The notes beneath the pieces are model-generated. The model searched no databases, was not told the DNA's origin, and worked only from the letters and a program-made list of their open reading frames with translations. Source: an uncultured Clostridia bacterium (GTDB lineage Bacteria; Bacillota; Clostridia; TANB77; CAG-508). Taken from it: a stretch of 8,094 bases of DNA. Location: assembly GCA_949077355.1 (NCBI GenBank), contig CARUQW010000010.1, forward strand, positions 20,709 to 28,802, in the 5' to 3' direction. A program made the position numbers and the translations under genes. Every line of letters starts with the position of its first letter. The first letter of the stretch is position 1. This document shows, one piece after another, positions 1 through 6,291 of the stretch.

Positions 1-29
1 AGAGATTAAGAAAAAATTCCTTAATCCCT
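1..29 (-). terminator. Possible terminator hairpin after the prepilin-like gene
   Basis: The arms AGAGATTAAG (1-10) and CTTAATCCCT (20-29) pair with one A-C mismatch around a 9-nt loop. The hairpin starts 12 bases past the TGA that ends the readthrough frame of the prepilin-like gene, which suits transcription termination on the minus strand. The bases that would form the U-run lie outside the window, so the terminator role is inferred. Confidence 0.4.
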
Positions 30-41
30 ATCATTTTTCAT

Positions 42-128
42 TCACCATTTCGTTCTCGATAAATTCCAGCCCATCGGCATTTGATACACATAAAGACCAT
101 CATAATCTTTGGCAAAAGCATTGCTTGA
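42..128 (-). other. In-frame coding-like extension beyond the TAG of the prepilin-like gene
   Basis: Directly after the TAG at 129-131, the same frame stays open for 28 sense codons and ends at TGA (42-44). The peptide begins SSNAFAKDYDG, continues LYVYQMPMGWNL and ends SRTKW. By hand count its GC is about 39%, well above the AT-rich intergenic DNA elsewhere in the window. SSNAF also occurs inside the main protein (residues 287-291), just after its second B-repeat. It may be the former C-terminus cut off by a nonsense mutation, part of a decayed duplicate, or a readthrough tail. It has no start codon or ribosome site of its own. Confidence 0.4.
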
Positions 129-1493
129 CTAGAATTGCACCCCAGACAAAGCTACATCCTTTACTTTAAACACAATATATCCATCTGGATAATATGCTGA
201 ACTCGTTGAACCTCCAGTCAATATATTGCTTATATTGTTCCAAGCAAAAGCACTTGCCATCATAAGTTCATCTACCAAACCATTTTCAACTCCTTCTGGC
301 AAAGTATAACTATTACCATCAGAAAAATTTAGCTTAAAGTTACCAACTGAAGTCGTAGTATAACCATTGCCACGCATAAACACTAAAATCCAAGTGTTCG
401 TATTGGAATTTGAAACAAAATCATAATTATTTGTACCTGCTTTAATATATTGAGCTTTTCTTGAACTTTCTTCTTTACTCAACTTCTCATTTCCAACAAA
501 ACTCATAATACTAATAATCTTCTCAGCCATCGGCATACTCTGGGACGTTGTCTCCCTATTAGGCATTCCTGCTACAACTTTACTATTTGGAACAGCAATT
601 CCTCTTTCGAAGCCTTGAAAGAAAGCATTTGAACTTTCAATCCATTGAGCCGTTAAGGTTGTATCTTCTGTTAATGTCATATTTCCTTCAAAAAACCATT
701 TATTACTTGCATTTTTCCAACCACAAAATTCATATCCCTCTTTCGTATATTGATTGATTGGAATTAAAGTTTCTTTATTTTCTGGAACGATTATACTCTC
801 CATCGTACCAGTTCCTCCATTGGCATTAAAAGAAACGGTTAATCCTGTTTCCCATTGAGCAAATAAGGTAATCGGATCTGAAGACACGGTTATCGTAGCA
901 CCATCCGAGTAACTTTGCCCACTACCATCTGCCTTTGTATTCCAATTTACAAAATAATGATTCTCTTTGGTAAATTTATTTTGTGGTAAAATGACTTCTT
1001 TATTCGGAATAACTTTTACTGATTCTAATGTTCCTTCTCCACCGTTAGCATCAAAGCTTAATGTTACGGTTTGTTCTTCTCCTTCTACTTTACTTACCTT
1101 TACTATTTTAGCAATATTCTTGTTGTTATCTACTTCTACTGTAATTTCATATCCCTCTTTTGTTTTGATGCTTAAATATATTTTATTTGCCTCTTCTTCA
1201 TTTTCACTTATATTTTCTACCCATTCTTTTTCTGTTATTTTATTTTTTAGACTTATATGAAAGGACTCTGTTTTTGCTGTTACTTGTCTTTCTGCAATCT
1301 CATCTGCGACGATTAAATTAATTTCTTCTTTATATTGATTTATTTTATGCTCATCTTTTGCACTATTGGCTTTTGTCAAAACTCCATTTTGCCCAGTCAA
1401 AGTAGCAAGACTAATTCCTGCTAAAATTAACAATACAATAATCGTAATAACTAGTGCAATTAAAGTAATTCCTTTATTCATTTTTCTCTTCAT
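129..1493 (-). CDS. Prepilin-like surface protein with two InlB-type B-repeats
   Basis: This 454-aa protein is probably exported and surface-exposed. Residues 1-8 (MKRKMNKG) are basic and end in Gly, followed by a hydrophobic helix (9-31) of the type IV pilin/pseudopilin kind; cleavage is expected after G8. The usual Glu at +5 is Ala here (A13). A charged, probably helical stretch follows (about 41-140). Two Listeria-Bacteroides (InlB B / Flg_new) repeats lie at about 141-215 and 217-284, each with an F(D/N)ANGG core and ending in AQW. The C-terminal region (285-454) is not recognised. The start at 1493 is preceded by AAGGAGA (1498-1504). Such repeats are known in adhesins and surface proteins, so adhesion or pseudopilus function is inference. 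The gene is monocistronic by context, behind its own promoter and downstream of a terminator. The TAG stop may be premature, since the frame continues for 28 codons. Its closest functional partners are not in the window. Confidence 0.85.
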   Translation of the reverse strand: MKRKMNKGITLIALVITIIVLLILAGISLATLTGQNGVLTKANSAKDEHKINQYKEEINLIVADEIAERQVTAKTESFHISLKNKITEKEWVENISENEEEANKIYLSIKTKEGYEITVEVDNNKNIAKIVKVSKVEGEEQTVTLSFDANGGEGTLESVKVIPNKEVILPQNKFTKENHYFVNWNTKADGSGQSYSDGATITVSSDPITLFAQWETGLTVSFNANGGTGTMESIIVPENKETLIPINQYTKEGYEFCGWKNASNKWFFEGNMTLTEDTTLTAQWIESSNAFFQGFERGIAVPNSKVVAGMPNRETTSQSMPMAEKIISIMSFVGNEKLSKEESSRKAQYIKAGTNNYDFVSNSNTNTWILVFMRGNGYTTTSVGNFKLNFSDGNSYTLPEGVENGLVDELMMASAFAWNNISNILTGGSTSSAYYPDGYIVFKVKDVALSGVQF

Positions 1494-1535
1494 ATTCTCT
1501 CCTTATTTCTTTTGTTCTCTATTTAAATTCTAGCA

Positions 1536-1565
1536 ATTATAAGAAATATTGTCATTAGCTGTAAT
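1536..1565 (-). promoter_or_regulatory. Candidate promoter of the prepilin-like gene
   Basis: On the minus strand, a perfect -10 TATAAT (1536-1541) lies 18 bases from a weak -35 ATTACA (1560-1565, four of six matches). The predicted transcript start is around 1529, giving a short leader before the ATG at 1493. Confidence 0.5.
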
Positions 1566-1582
1566 TAAGTTTACATTTTATC

Positions 1583-1612
1583 TTATAGAAAGTTGAGAAA
1601 ACTTTCCTATAA
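1583..1612 (-). repeat. Second hairpin between the small membrane-peptide gene and the prepilin-like gene
   Basis: TTATAGAAAGTT (1583-1594) pairs with AACTTTCCTATAA (1600-1612) around a 5-nt loop, leaving one bulged C. It has no long T-run, so it is weaker as a terminator than its neighbour at 1617-1642. It may reinforce termination or insulate the prepilin promoter. Confidence 0.4.
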
Positions 1613-1616
1613 TATT

Positions 1617-1642
1617 AAAAACTACAATTTCTTGTAGTTTTT
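1617..1642 (-). terminator. Rho-independent terminator after the 43-aa gene
   Basis: AAAAACTACAA (1617-1627) and TTGTAGTTTTT (1632-1642) form a perfect 11-bp stem with a 4-nt loop, and the closing arm ends in T5 on either strand. It lies 11 bases past the stop of the 43-aa gene (1654) and separates it from the prepilin-like gene. Confidence 0.7.
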
Positions 1643-1653
1643 CTAACCATTTA

Positions 1654-1785
1654 TTAACTTCCTGTAATAAAAAAATATACAATCCTGTATACAACAACAG
1701 CAAGCGCACAGGTTCCTATTGTTAATAGAATTGTTGACTCTGGTGTTAATCTCTTTTTTCTCACATTTTTTACTTCTTCTTCCAT
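1654..1785 (-). CDS. Small single-span membrane peptide, 43 aa
   Basis: A short open frame from ATG (1785) to TAA (1654) that has every expression signal. AAGGAGGAG (1793-1801) is a near-perfect ribosome site 7 nt before the ATG, a good promoter lies at 1826-1854, and a terminator follows. The peptide begins MEEEVKNVRKKRLTPES, a charged cytoplasm-like head, followed by one hydrophobic helix (about residues 19-40, ILLTIGTCALAVVV through VYFFI) and the short tail TGS. The positive residues ahead of the helix suggest an N-in topology. I recognise no family. SecE is usually somewhat longer and has different motifs, so I do not call it that. The function is unknown. The complete signal set makes a real gene likely despite its length. 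Confidence 0.7.
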   Translation of the reverse strand: MEEEVKNVRKKRLTPESTILLTIGTCALAVVVYRIVYFFITGS

Positions 1786-1825
1786 TCTTGAACTCCTCCT
1801 TTGTAGATTAATTTATTATGTTCCT

Positions 1826-1854
1826 ATCATATTACATTTTTTTAATTTTGTCTA
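1826..1854 (-). promoter_or_regulatory. Promoter of the 43-aa membrane-peptide gene
   Basis: Reading the minus strand, TAGACA (1849-1854, five of six to the -35 consensus), a 17-bp spacer and TATGAT (1826-1831, five of six to the -10 consensus) form a good sigma-A-type promoter. The predicted start is near 1819, about 34 nt before the ATG. Confidence 0.65.
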
Positions 1855-1911
1855 TATTTTTTGTAAAAATTTTTAATTAATATTTGCCATATTATAGGAG
1901 AATCAATGCGC

Positions 1912-1940
1912 TTGATTTTTTATGTAAATTATGGTAAAAT
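1912..1940 (+). promoter_or_regulatory. Promoter of the 73-aa gene
   Basis: TTGATT (1912-1917) lies 17 bp from TAAAAT (1935-1940), which is preceded by TGG, giving an extended -10 (TGnTAAAAT). Transcription should begin near 1947. This rules out the upstream ATG at 1931, which overlaps the promoter, and supports the ATG at 1973. Confidence 0.65.
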
Positions 1941-1972
1941 ATAGATATAAAACATGTAGGAGGTGCCATTTT

Positions 1973-2194
1973 ATGAGAGAATACGTAGGAATACCGACCT
2001 TCTATTTAAAAATAGATGAGGTCGAATGGAAACGGGGATATGACGACGGTTACATGGATAGGCTAAAACATCAATCTGTAAAAGATTGTAGTCAAGAAAA
2101 ATTCAAAGCTTATCGAACTGGCTACAGTAAAGGCTATGAAATAGCTAGCTTAGACATAGCAGAGCAGCAGAAAAAATGGCAGAAATACTCTTAA
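1973..2194 (+). CDS. Small protein with a doubled GYxxGY motif, 73 aa, function unknown
   Basis: The start at 1973 is chosen because AGGAGGTG (1958-1965) lies 7 nt before it, and because the longer in-frame start at 1931 falls inside the -10 region. The protein is soluble and charged, with no signal peptide or membrane span. Its main feature is an internal repeat, WKRGYDDGYMD (residues 19-29) and YRTGYSKGYEI (47-57), separated by a Lys-rich stretch with one Cys (C39). The spacing RGYxxG...C...GYxxGY recalls the layout of gammaproteobacterial ribosome modulation factor (RMF), but I can only call that a resemblance. It has its own extended -10 promoter and ends at a terminator shared with pheT, so it is a single-gene unit convergent with the phe operon. 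It could equally be a lineage-specific small protein. Confidence 0.75.
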   Translation: MREYVGIPTFYLKIDEVEWKRGYDDGYMDRLKHQSVKDCSQEKFKAYRTGYSKGYEIASLDIAEQQKKWQKYS

Positions 2195-2205
2195 GTAGTA
2201 AGAAG

Positions 2206-2240
2206 AAAAGAAGGAGATTGAAATTTAATCTCCCTCTTTT
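2206..2240. terminator. Bidirectional terminator between the 73-aa gene and pheT
   Basis: AAAAGAAGGAGATT (2206-2219) pairs with AATCTCCCTCTTTT (2227-2240) with one mismatch around a 7-nt loop. A-rich and T-rich flanks give a U-rich tail in both directions. It begins directly after the pheT stop (2241) and 11 bases after the 73-aa gene, so it serves both convergent units. Confidence 0.8.
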
Positions 2241-4643
2241 CTATTTTCTCAATTCAGCACCTAATTGTTTTTCTAATTCCTGTACAATTCCTGTCATAAC
2301 GGTATTAATTTCTTCATCGCTTAGTGTTTTATTTTTGTCTCTAAAAATGAGCGAATAAGCCACACTTTTTTTATTTTGTCCCAATTTTTCATTTCTATAA
2401 ATATCAAATAATTGCATGCTTTCCAATAATTTTTTAGCTTTTCTAGTAATAATTTTTTCAATCTGTCCTACTTCTATTTTTTCCTCTACTATAATTGCAA
2501 TATCTCTTTCTACTGCTGGAAATTTTGGAACTTCTGTATATTTCTTGTTTGCTTTTGCATATTTTACCAATTTTGTAATATTAACCTCAGCTAAATAAGC
2601 TCTTCTCGAAATTCCATAATCATTTAATACCTCTGGATGTATCTCCCCTAGGGTTGCAATCACATCCATTCCTACTTTTAAATTAGCACATCTTCCTGGA
2701 TGATAAGAAGCATTTTTAGCCTCTTTTTCAATGTCAAAATGAATTACATTGATAGCTTCTAATACATTTTCAATCATTCCTTTTAGTGTATAGAAATCAA
2801 GTTCTTCTCCATACATTCCAATGGTTAAAATTTCTTCTTGTAAAGGAACTTCTCCATTTTGAATTTCTTGTTTTATATTTTTATAATTTCTAGATAAATC
2901 AAATAATTTTACATTTTGATTTTTCTTATTATAATTAATCGCTAATGTCTGCATCATGCTTGGTATGGTTGTTGGTCTCATCAATTTATATTCGTCACTT
3001 AATGGGTTTTGTATCGTAATTGCATATTTTTTAATCTCTTCACTAATATTAGACATTTCTAAATCTTTCTGACTTACAAATCCATAAGTATAAATCTCTG
3101 AAAGACCATAATTTACCAATACTTCTTTCACTTTTTTCTGAATTACTTGTTCTTTGTTTCGAATTCCTAAAGTAGTATCTGCTTTAATTAAAGTAGAGTC
3201 TAGTTTATCATATCCATAAAAACGACCAACCTCTTCTGCAATATCAGCTAAATATTCTAAATCCATTCTAAAATATGGACTAATCGCCATATCTTTTTCC
3301 ACTTTTATTTCTAATTTTTCTAAAATATCTATCATTTCTTGTTTTGATAAATCAGTTCCTAACAAACTATTAATTTTTTCTACATTAAATGGAATTTGAT
3401 TGATTTTTTGTTTTGTTGGATATACATCGATTTTTCCTTCTATGGCTTCTCCAGCCCCTAACAATTCCACTAATTCTACTGCTCTATTCGCTGCTCTTAA
3501 TGCATTTTCTGCAGATAGTCCTTTTTCAAATCGAGAAGAACTTTCTGTTCGTAAACCAACTTTTTTGGCTGTTTTTCTAACACTTCCTCCATAAAATACA
3601 GCTGATTCAAATACTACTGTTTTCGTATCTTCTTCAATTTCTGAGTTTAATCCTCCCATAACGCCAGCTATGGCTACTGCTTTTTTCTCATCTGCAATCA
3701 CTAAATTATTTTCATCTAATTCTCTTTCTTGTTCATCTAGTGTTATAATTTTTTCTCCATTTTTAGCACGTCTTACCGTGATATGTTTTCCCTCAATTGA
3801 ATTAATATCAAAAGCATGCATTGGTTGCCCCATCTCTAACATAACATAGTTTGTAATATCTACAATGTTATTGATACTTCTAACGCCACAAGCTTTTAAT
3901 CTTCTCACCATCCATTCTGGTGATGGTCCAATTTTTACATTTTTAACCATTCTTGCTACATATCGATAACATAGGTCAGCTGCTTCAATATCAACTTTTA
4001 ATCCTTCTAATTCTTGTTTAGTCTCCACTTGCATTTCATCAATATTTTTTCTTGGATTTTTAAATGGTTGCTGCAAAGACGCTGCCGTTTCTCTTCCTAA
4101 TCCTTCAATTGAAAAACAATCTGGTCGATTGGAAGTAATTTCGAAATCAATAATATCCTCTTTTAGATTTAAAACTTCAACAATATCTCTTCCCAAATCT
4201 TTTTCTAATTCTTTCTTTAATATCATAATACCATGTTCAATTTGTCCTGGATAATCTGCTAATGTAAGATTTAACTCTCCTATAGAACACATCATTCCAC
4301 AAGATTCAACACCTCTTAACATACCTTTTTTTATTTTTACACCACCTGGCAATTCAGAACCATCTTTTGCAATTGGCACAATATCTCCTACTTTAATATT
4401 ATTCGCACCAGTTACAATTTGTATCTTTTCCGTTCCTACATCTACTTTTGTCACCACCAATTTGTCTGCATCTGGATGTTTTTCAATCTCTAAAATTTTT
4501 CCAACGACTACGTTTTTAATATCATTTCCTAATTGTTCTATCGTCTCTACTTTAGACCCTGTCATTGTTAAAATATCTCCCAATTTAACAGCATCTACAT
4601 CAATATCACTATATTCTTTTAACCATTCTATACTTGCTTTCAT
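2241..4643 (-). CDS. pheT: Phenylalanyl-tRNA synthetase beta subunit
   Basis: PheT pairs with PheS in the cytoplasmic alpha2beta2 enzyme that attaches phenylalanine to tRNA-Phe; the beta chain binds tRNA and hydrolyses mis-charged Tyr-tRNA-Phe. At 800 aa it has the usual full bacterial length. Domains by eye are: N-terminal segment (MKASIEWLKEY); EMAP/OB-fold tRNA-binding domain at about 40-152, with HPDADKL (56-62) and VTGANN; B3/B4 editing region at about 215-375, including GVRSINNIVDITNYVM and GQPMHAFD; B5 domain at about 405-480, ending AEEVGRFYGYDKL; catalytic-like core at about 485-690; and FDX-ACB anticodon-binding domain at about 705-798 (FPAVERDIAI onward). The start at 4643 has AAAGGAGATGG a few bases upstream. 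The stop is TAG, immediately followed by a terminator. The gene is last in the T-box operon but is separated from pheS by an unusually long 222-bp gap. No motif looks broken. Confidence 0.98.
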   Translation of the reverse strand: MKASIEWLKEYSDIDVDAVKLGDILTMTGSKVETIEQLGNDIKNVVVGKILEIEKHPDADKLVVTKVDVGTEKIQIVTGANNIKVGDIVPIAKDGSELPGGVKIKKGMLRGVESCGMMCSIGELNLTLADYPGQIEHGIMILKKELEKDLGRDIVEVLNLKEDIIDFEITSNRPDCFSIEGLGRETAASLQQPFKNPRKNIDEMQVETKQELEGLKVDIEAADLCYRYVARMVKNVKIGPSPEWMVRRLKACGVRSINNIVDITNYVMLEMGQPMHAFDINSIEGKHITVRRAKNGEKIITLDEQERELDENNLVIADEKKAVAIAGVMGGLNSEIEEDTKTVVFESAVFYGGSVRKTAKKVGLRTESSSRFEKGLSAENALRAANRAVELVELLGAGEAIEGKIDVYPTKQKINQIPFNVEKINSLLGTDLSKQEMIDILEKLEIKVEKDMAISPYFRMDLEYLADIAEEVGRFYGYDKLDSTLIKADTTLGIRNKEQVIQKKVKEVLVNYGLSEIYTYGFVSQKDLEMSNISEEIKKYAITIQNPLSDEYKLMRPTTIPSMMQTLAINYNKKNQNVKLFDLSRNYKNIKQEIQNGEVPLQEEILTIGMYGEELDFYTLKGMIENVLEAINVIHFDIEKEAKNASYHPGRCANLKVGMDVIATLGEIHPEVLNDYGISRRAYLAEVNITKLVKYAKANKKYTEVPKFPAVERDIAIIVEEKIEVGQIEKIITRKAKKLLESMQLFDIYRNEKLGQNKKSVAYSLIFRDKNKTLSDEEINTVMTGIVQELEKQLGAELRK

Positions 4644-4662
4644 AATTCCATCTCCTTTTCAC

Positions 4663-4693
4663 AGGGATTAGAGGGACGTTCCTTAAAATCCCT
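4663..4693 (-). repeat. Hairpin in the pheS-pheT gap with a GGGACG core
   Basis: AGGGATT (4663-4669) and AATCCCT (4687-4693) form a 7-bp outer stem. Between them, GGGACGTTCC (4673-4682) contains a small GGA/TCC inner pairing. There is no U-run after it in the direction of transcription, so it does not look like a terminator. It lies 20 bases before pheT and could be an mRNA stability or processing element, or a small dispersed palindrome. Confidence 0.45.
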
Positions 4694-4730
4694 TACTATA
4701 TTTCTATAACTTCCATTTCCATTCATTCGG

Positions 4731-4813
4731 TTATAAAATTCTTGCTTTTGTCTTATCTGTCATCGTATAAACTTTTCCTTGTTTTATTGATTTTCCTTTT
4801 AAAAAAATCCCAT
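4731..4813 (-). pseudogene. Possible remnant of a small gene between pheS and pheT
   Basis: GAGGAG (4825-4830) precedes an ATG at 4813, but the frame closes after four codons (MGFF, stop 4799-4801) at a run of seven T (4801-4807). Adding one T, or a -1 slip on that run, opens a 27-residue frame, MGFFLKGKSIKQGKVY then TMTDKTKARIL, ending at TAA (4731). This is what a decayed or slippage-controlled small gene would look like. No protein family is recognisable. In AT-rich DNA such a short frame can also arise by chance, so confidence is low. Confidence 0.25.
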
Positions 4814-4865
4814 TTATTTCTACACTCCTCAATTAACTAAATTTTTAATTAATTTTTAATCATGC

Positions 4866-5885
4866 TTAAAATTGTTTTAAGAATCTGGTATCATTTTCAA
4901 ATAATAATCTCATATCTTCAATTCCGAATTTTGCCATAGCTATTCTTTCTACCCCAAATCCAAAAGCAAATCCTGAATATTCTTCTGGGTCAATTCCACA
5001 ATTTTTTAATACATTAGGATGTACCATTCCACATCCTAGTAATTCTATCCAGCCTTCTCCTTTGCATACTCTGCATCCTTTTCCTCCACATACAAAGCAA
5101 GATACGTCTGCTTCTGCACTTGGCTCTGTAAAAGGAAAATGATGTGGTCTAAATCTGATTTTCGTGTTTTCACCTAAACATTTTTTAGCAAACATTTCTA
5201 ACGTTCCTTTTAAATCTGTCATAGCTATATTTTTATCTACTACTAATCCTTCTATTTGATGGAATACTGGTGAATGTGTTGCATCTACACTATCAGAACG
5301 ATAGACTGCCCCTGGGCAAATAATCTTAATGGGTGGTTTTTGATTTTCCATAACTCTTGCTTGCACTGGTGATGTTTGACTTCTTAACACGATATCATCT
5401 GTAATATAAAAAGTATCTTGTACATCTCTTGCTGGATGATCTGGTGGTGTATTTAATTTGTCAAAATTGTAAATTGCTTTTTCTACTTCTGGTCCATCTG
5501 CTATTTGGTATCCCATTCCTAAAAAGATTTCTTCCACTTCTTGTATAATCTGTGTAATTGGATGTAGTGAACCTAATTTTATCTTTTTGCTTGGTTCTGT
5601 TACATCTATGTTTTCAGTTTCTAGTTTTCTTTCTAATTCTTTTCTTTTAAATTCTTTTTCTTTTTCTTGAATTAAAGCTTCTAATTCATCTCTTACTTGA
5701 TTCACCAAACTTCCTATTATAGGTCGTTCTTCTGGGCTCAAACTTCCCATTCCTCTTAGTACAGTAGTTAATTCTCCTTTTTTTCCTAAGTATTTTACTT
5801 TTAATTCATTTAATTCTTTTTCATCTTTACATTGATTGATTTCTTTTACAGAATTCTCTTTAATTTTTGCAATTTTTTCTTTCAT
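4866..5885 (-). CDS. pheS: Phenylalanyl-tRNA synthetase alpha subunit
   Basis: PheS is the catalytic chain of the class II enzyme: it activates phenylalanine with ATP and transfers it to the 3' end of tRNA-Phe. The 339-aa length is typical. Residues 1-95 form the charged helical, coiled-coil tRNA-binding arm. The catalytic domain carries the motif 2 region (LRSQTSPVQARVM at 167-179, CPGAVYRSD at 190-198, HSPVFHQIEGL at 204-214) and motif 3 (FAFGFGVERIAM at 306-317), and ends NDTRFLKQF as in many bacterial PheS. A307 matches the alanine known in E. coli (A294) to set the size of the amino-acid pocket. Four cysteines, C263, C266, C271 and C274 (CxxC-x4-CxxC), suggest a metal-binding or structural knuckle found in a subset of bacterial enzymes. 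The start at 5885 has AAAGGAAG upstream. The gene follows the 108-aa gene by 20 bases, so the two are cotranscribed under the T-box. Confidence 0.98.
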   Translation of the reverse strand: MKEKIAKIKENSVKEINQCKDEKELNELKVKYLGKKGELTTVLRGMGSLSPEERPIIGSLVNQVRDELEALIQEKEKEFKRKELERKLETENIDVTEPSKKIKLGSLHPITQIIQEVEEIFLGMGYQIADGPEVEKAIYNFDKLNTPPDHPARDVQDTFYITDDIVLRSQTSPVQARVMENQKPPIKIICPGAVYRSDSVDATHSPVFHQIEGLVVDKNIAMTDLKGTLEMFAKKCLGENTKIRFRPHHFPFTEPSAEADVSCFVCGGKGCRVCKGEGWIELLGCGMVHPNVLKNCGIDPEEYSGFAFGFGVERIAMAKFGIEDMRLLFENDTRFLKQF

Positions 5886-5905
5886 AAAATTTTCTTCCTT
5901 TCTCT

Positions 5906-6232
5906 TTAATATGGTTTATAAGTTCTAGTTGTTTTGTATTGCCCATAACGTCTTTCTCCACTATAAGTTTCAAATCGACTCTGATTTCCACTATTTAATA
6001 ATAATGTTTTTTGGAATCTTCTCCATATTTTTATTACGATTCGATTGAAAAATGTATTTTTATTTTCAAACTGAAAAGTAATCATATACATCCCAAATTC
6101 ATTTAAGGTGATACTGACTTTTACATTTTTATTGGGAAATTCTTTTTTCGTTTTTTCAATACTTTTTTGTACATCTTCACTGCTATAAATTCTAGAATCC
6201 AAATAATATTCCAAATTTTTATTTTGTTTCAT
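5906..6232 (-). CDS. Unknown 108-aa protein, first gene of the T-box pheST operon
   Basis: The start at 6232 is preferred: AAAGGAT (6241-6247) lies upstream at usable spacing, whereas the in-frame ATG at 6262 sits inside the leader terminator hairpin. The protein begins MKQNKNLEYYLDSRIYSSED, continues with a Lys/Glu-rich probable helix (about 20-36), then a beta-like stretch (VKVSITLNEFGMYMITFQFE, about 40-59), a basic segment with Ile-Trp-Arg-Arg-Phe (about 68-75), and an Arg/Tyr-rich tail (GERRYGQYKTTRTYKPY). No signal peptide or membrane helix is clear. The tail is basic enough to bind RNA, which is inference only. I do not recognise the family. It lies between the T-box terminator and pheS with only a 20-base gap, so its expression should respond to uncharged tRNA-Phe like the synthetase. 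Confidence 0.8.
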   Translation of the reverse strand: MKQNKNLEYYLDSRIYSSEDVQKSIEKTKKEFPNKNVKVSITLNEFGMYMITFQFENKNTFFNRIVIKIWRRFQKTLLLNSGNQSRFETYSGERRYGQYKTTRTYKPY

Positions 6233-6251
6233 TTCAACACATCCTTTTATC

Positions 6252-6291
6252 AAAAAAGCCACTTCGCCCCTATTTTCTAGGACGAAATGGC
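6252..6291 (-). terminator. T-box leader terminator
   Basis: On the minus strand, GCCATTTCGTCCTA pairs with TAGGGGCGAAGTGGC (hairpin 6258-6291) with G-U wobbles and one extra G, followed by TTTTTT (6252-6257). Uncharged tRNA binding should favour the antiterminator instead, letting transcription enter the 108-aa gene and pheST. Confidence 0.85.

Noticed and set aside
129..131. Genome-wide recoding of TAG as a sense codon
   Set aside because: pheT ends at TAG exactly at its family C-terminus with a terminator directly after it, so TAG is a normal stop here.
967..1260. Plus-strand frame opposite the prepilin-like gene, and similar ones opposite pheT (2176-2358, 2416-2598, 3400-3594, 4462-4671) and the VWA gene (6699-7052, minus)
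   Set aside because: They are antisense shadows of clearly coding frames, with Ser/Phe/Leu-rich low-complexity products and no expression signals of their own.
1905..1943. 12-codon leader-like frame (MRLIFYVNYGKI) with AGGAG upstream, ahead of the 73-aa gene
   Set aside because: It overlaps the -35 and -10 of the extended -10 promoter, so it would not be on that transcript, and I see no good upstream promoter.
1931..2194. Longer 87-aa version of the GYxxGY protein starting at 1931
   Set aside because: Its ATG lies just ahead of the -10 hexamer and has no ribosome site, whereas 1973 has AGGAGGTG at good spacing.
4640..4726. 28-aa frame overlapping the pheT start by ATGA
   Set aside because: It has no ribosome site before its ATG and no recognisable family; mentioned only as part of the gap finding.
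5906..6262. 118-aa version of the T-box operon's first protein
   Set aside because: Its start lies inside the T-box terminator stem without a ribosome site; 6232 has AAAGGAT upstream.
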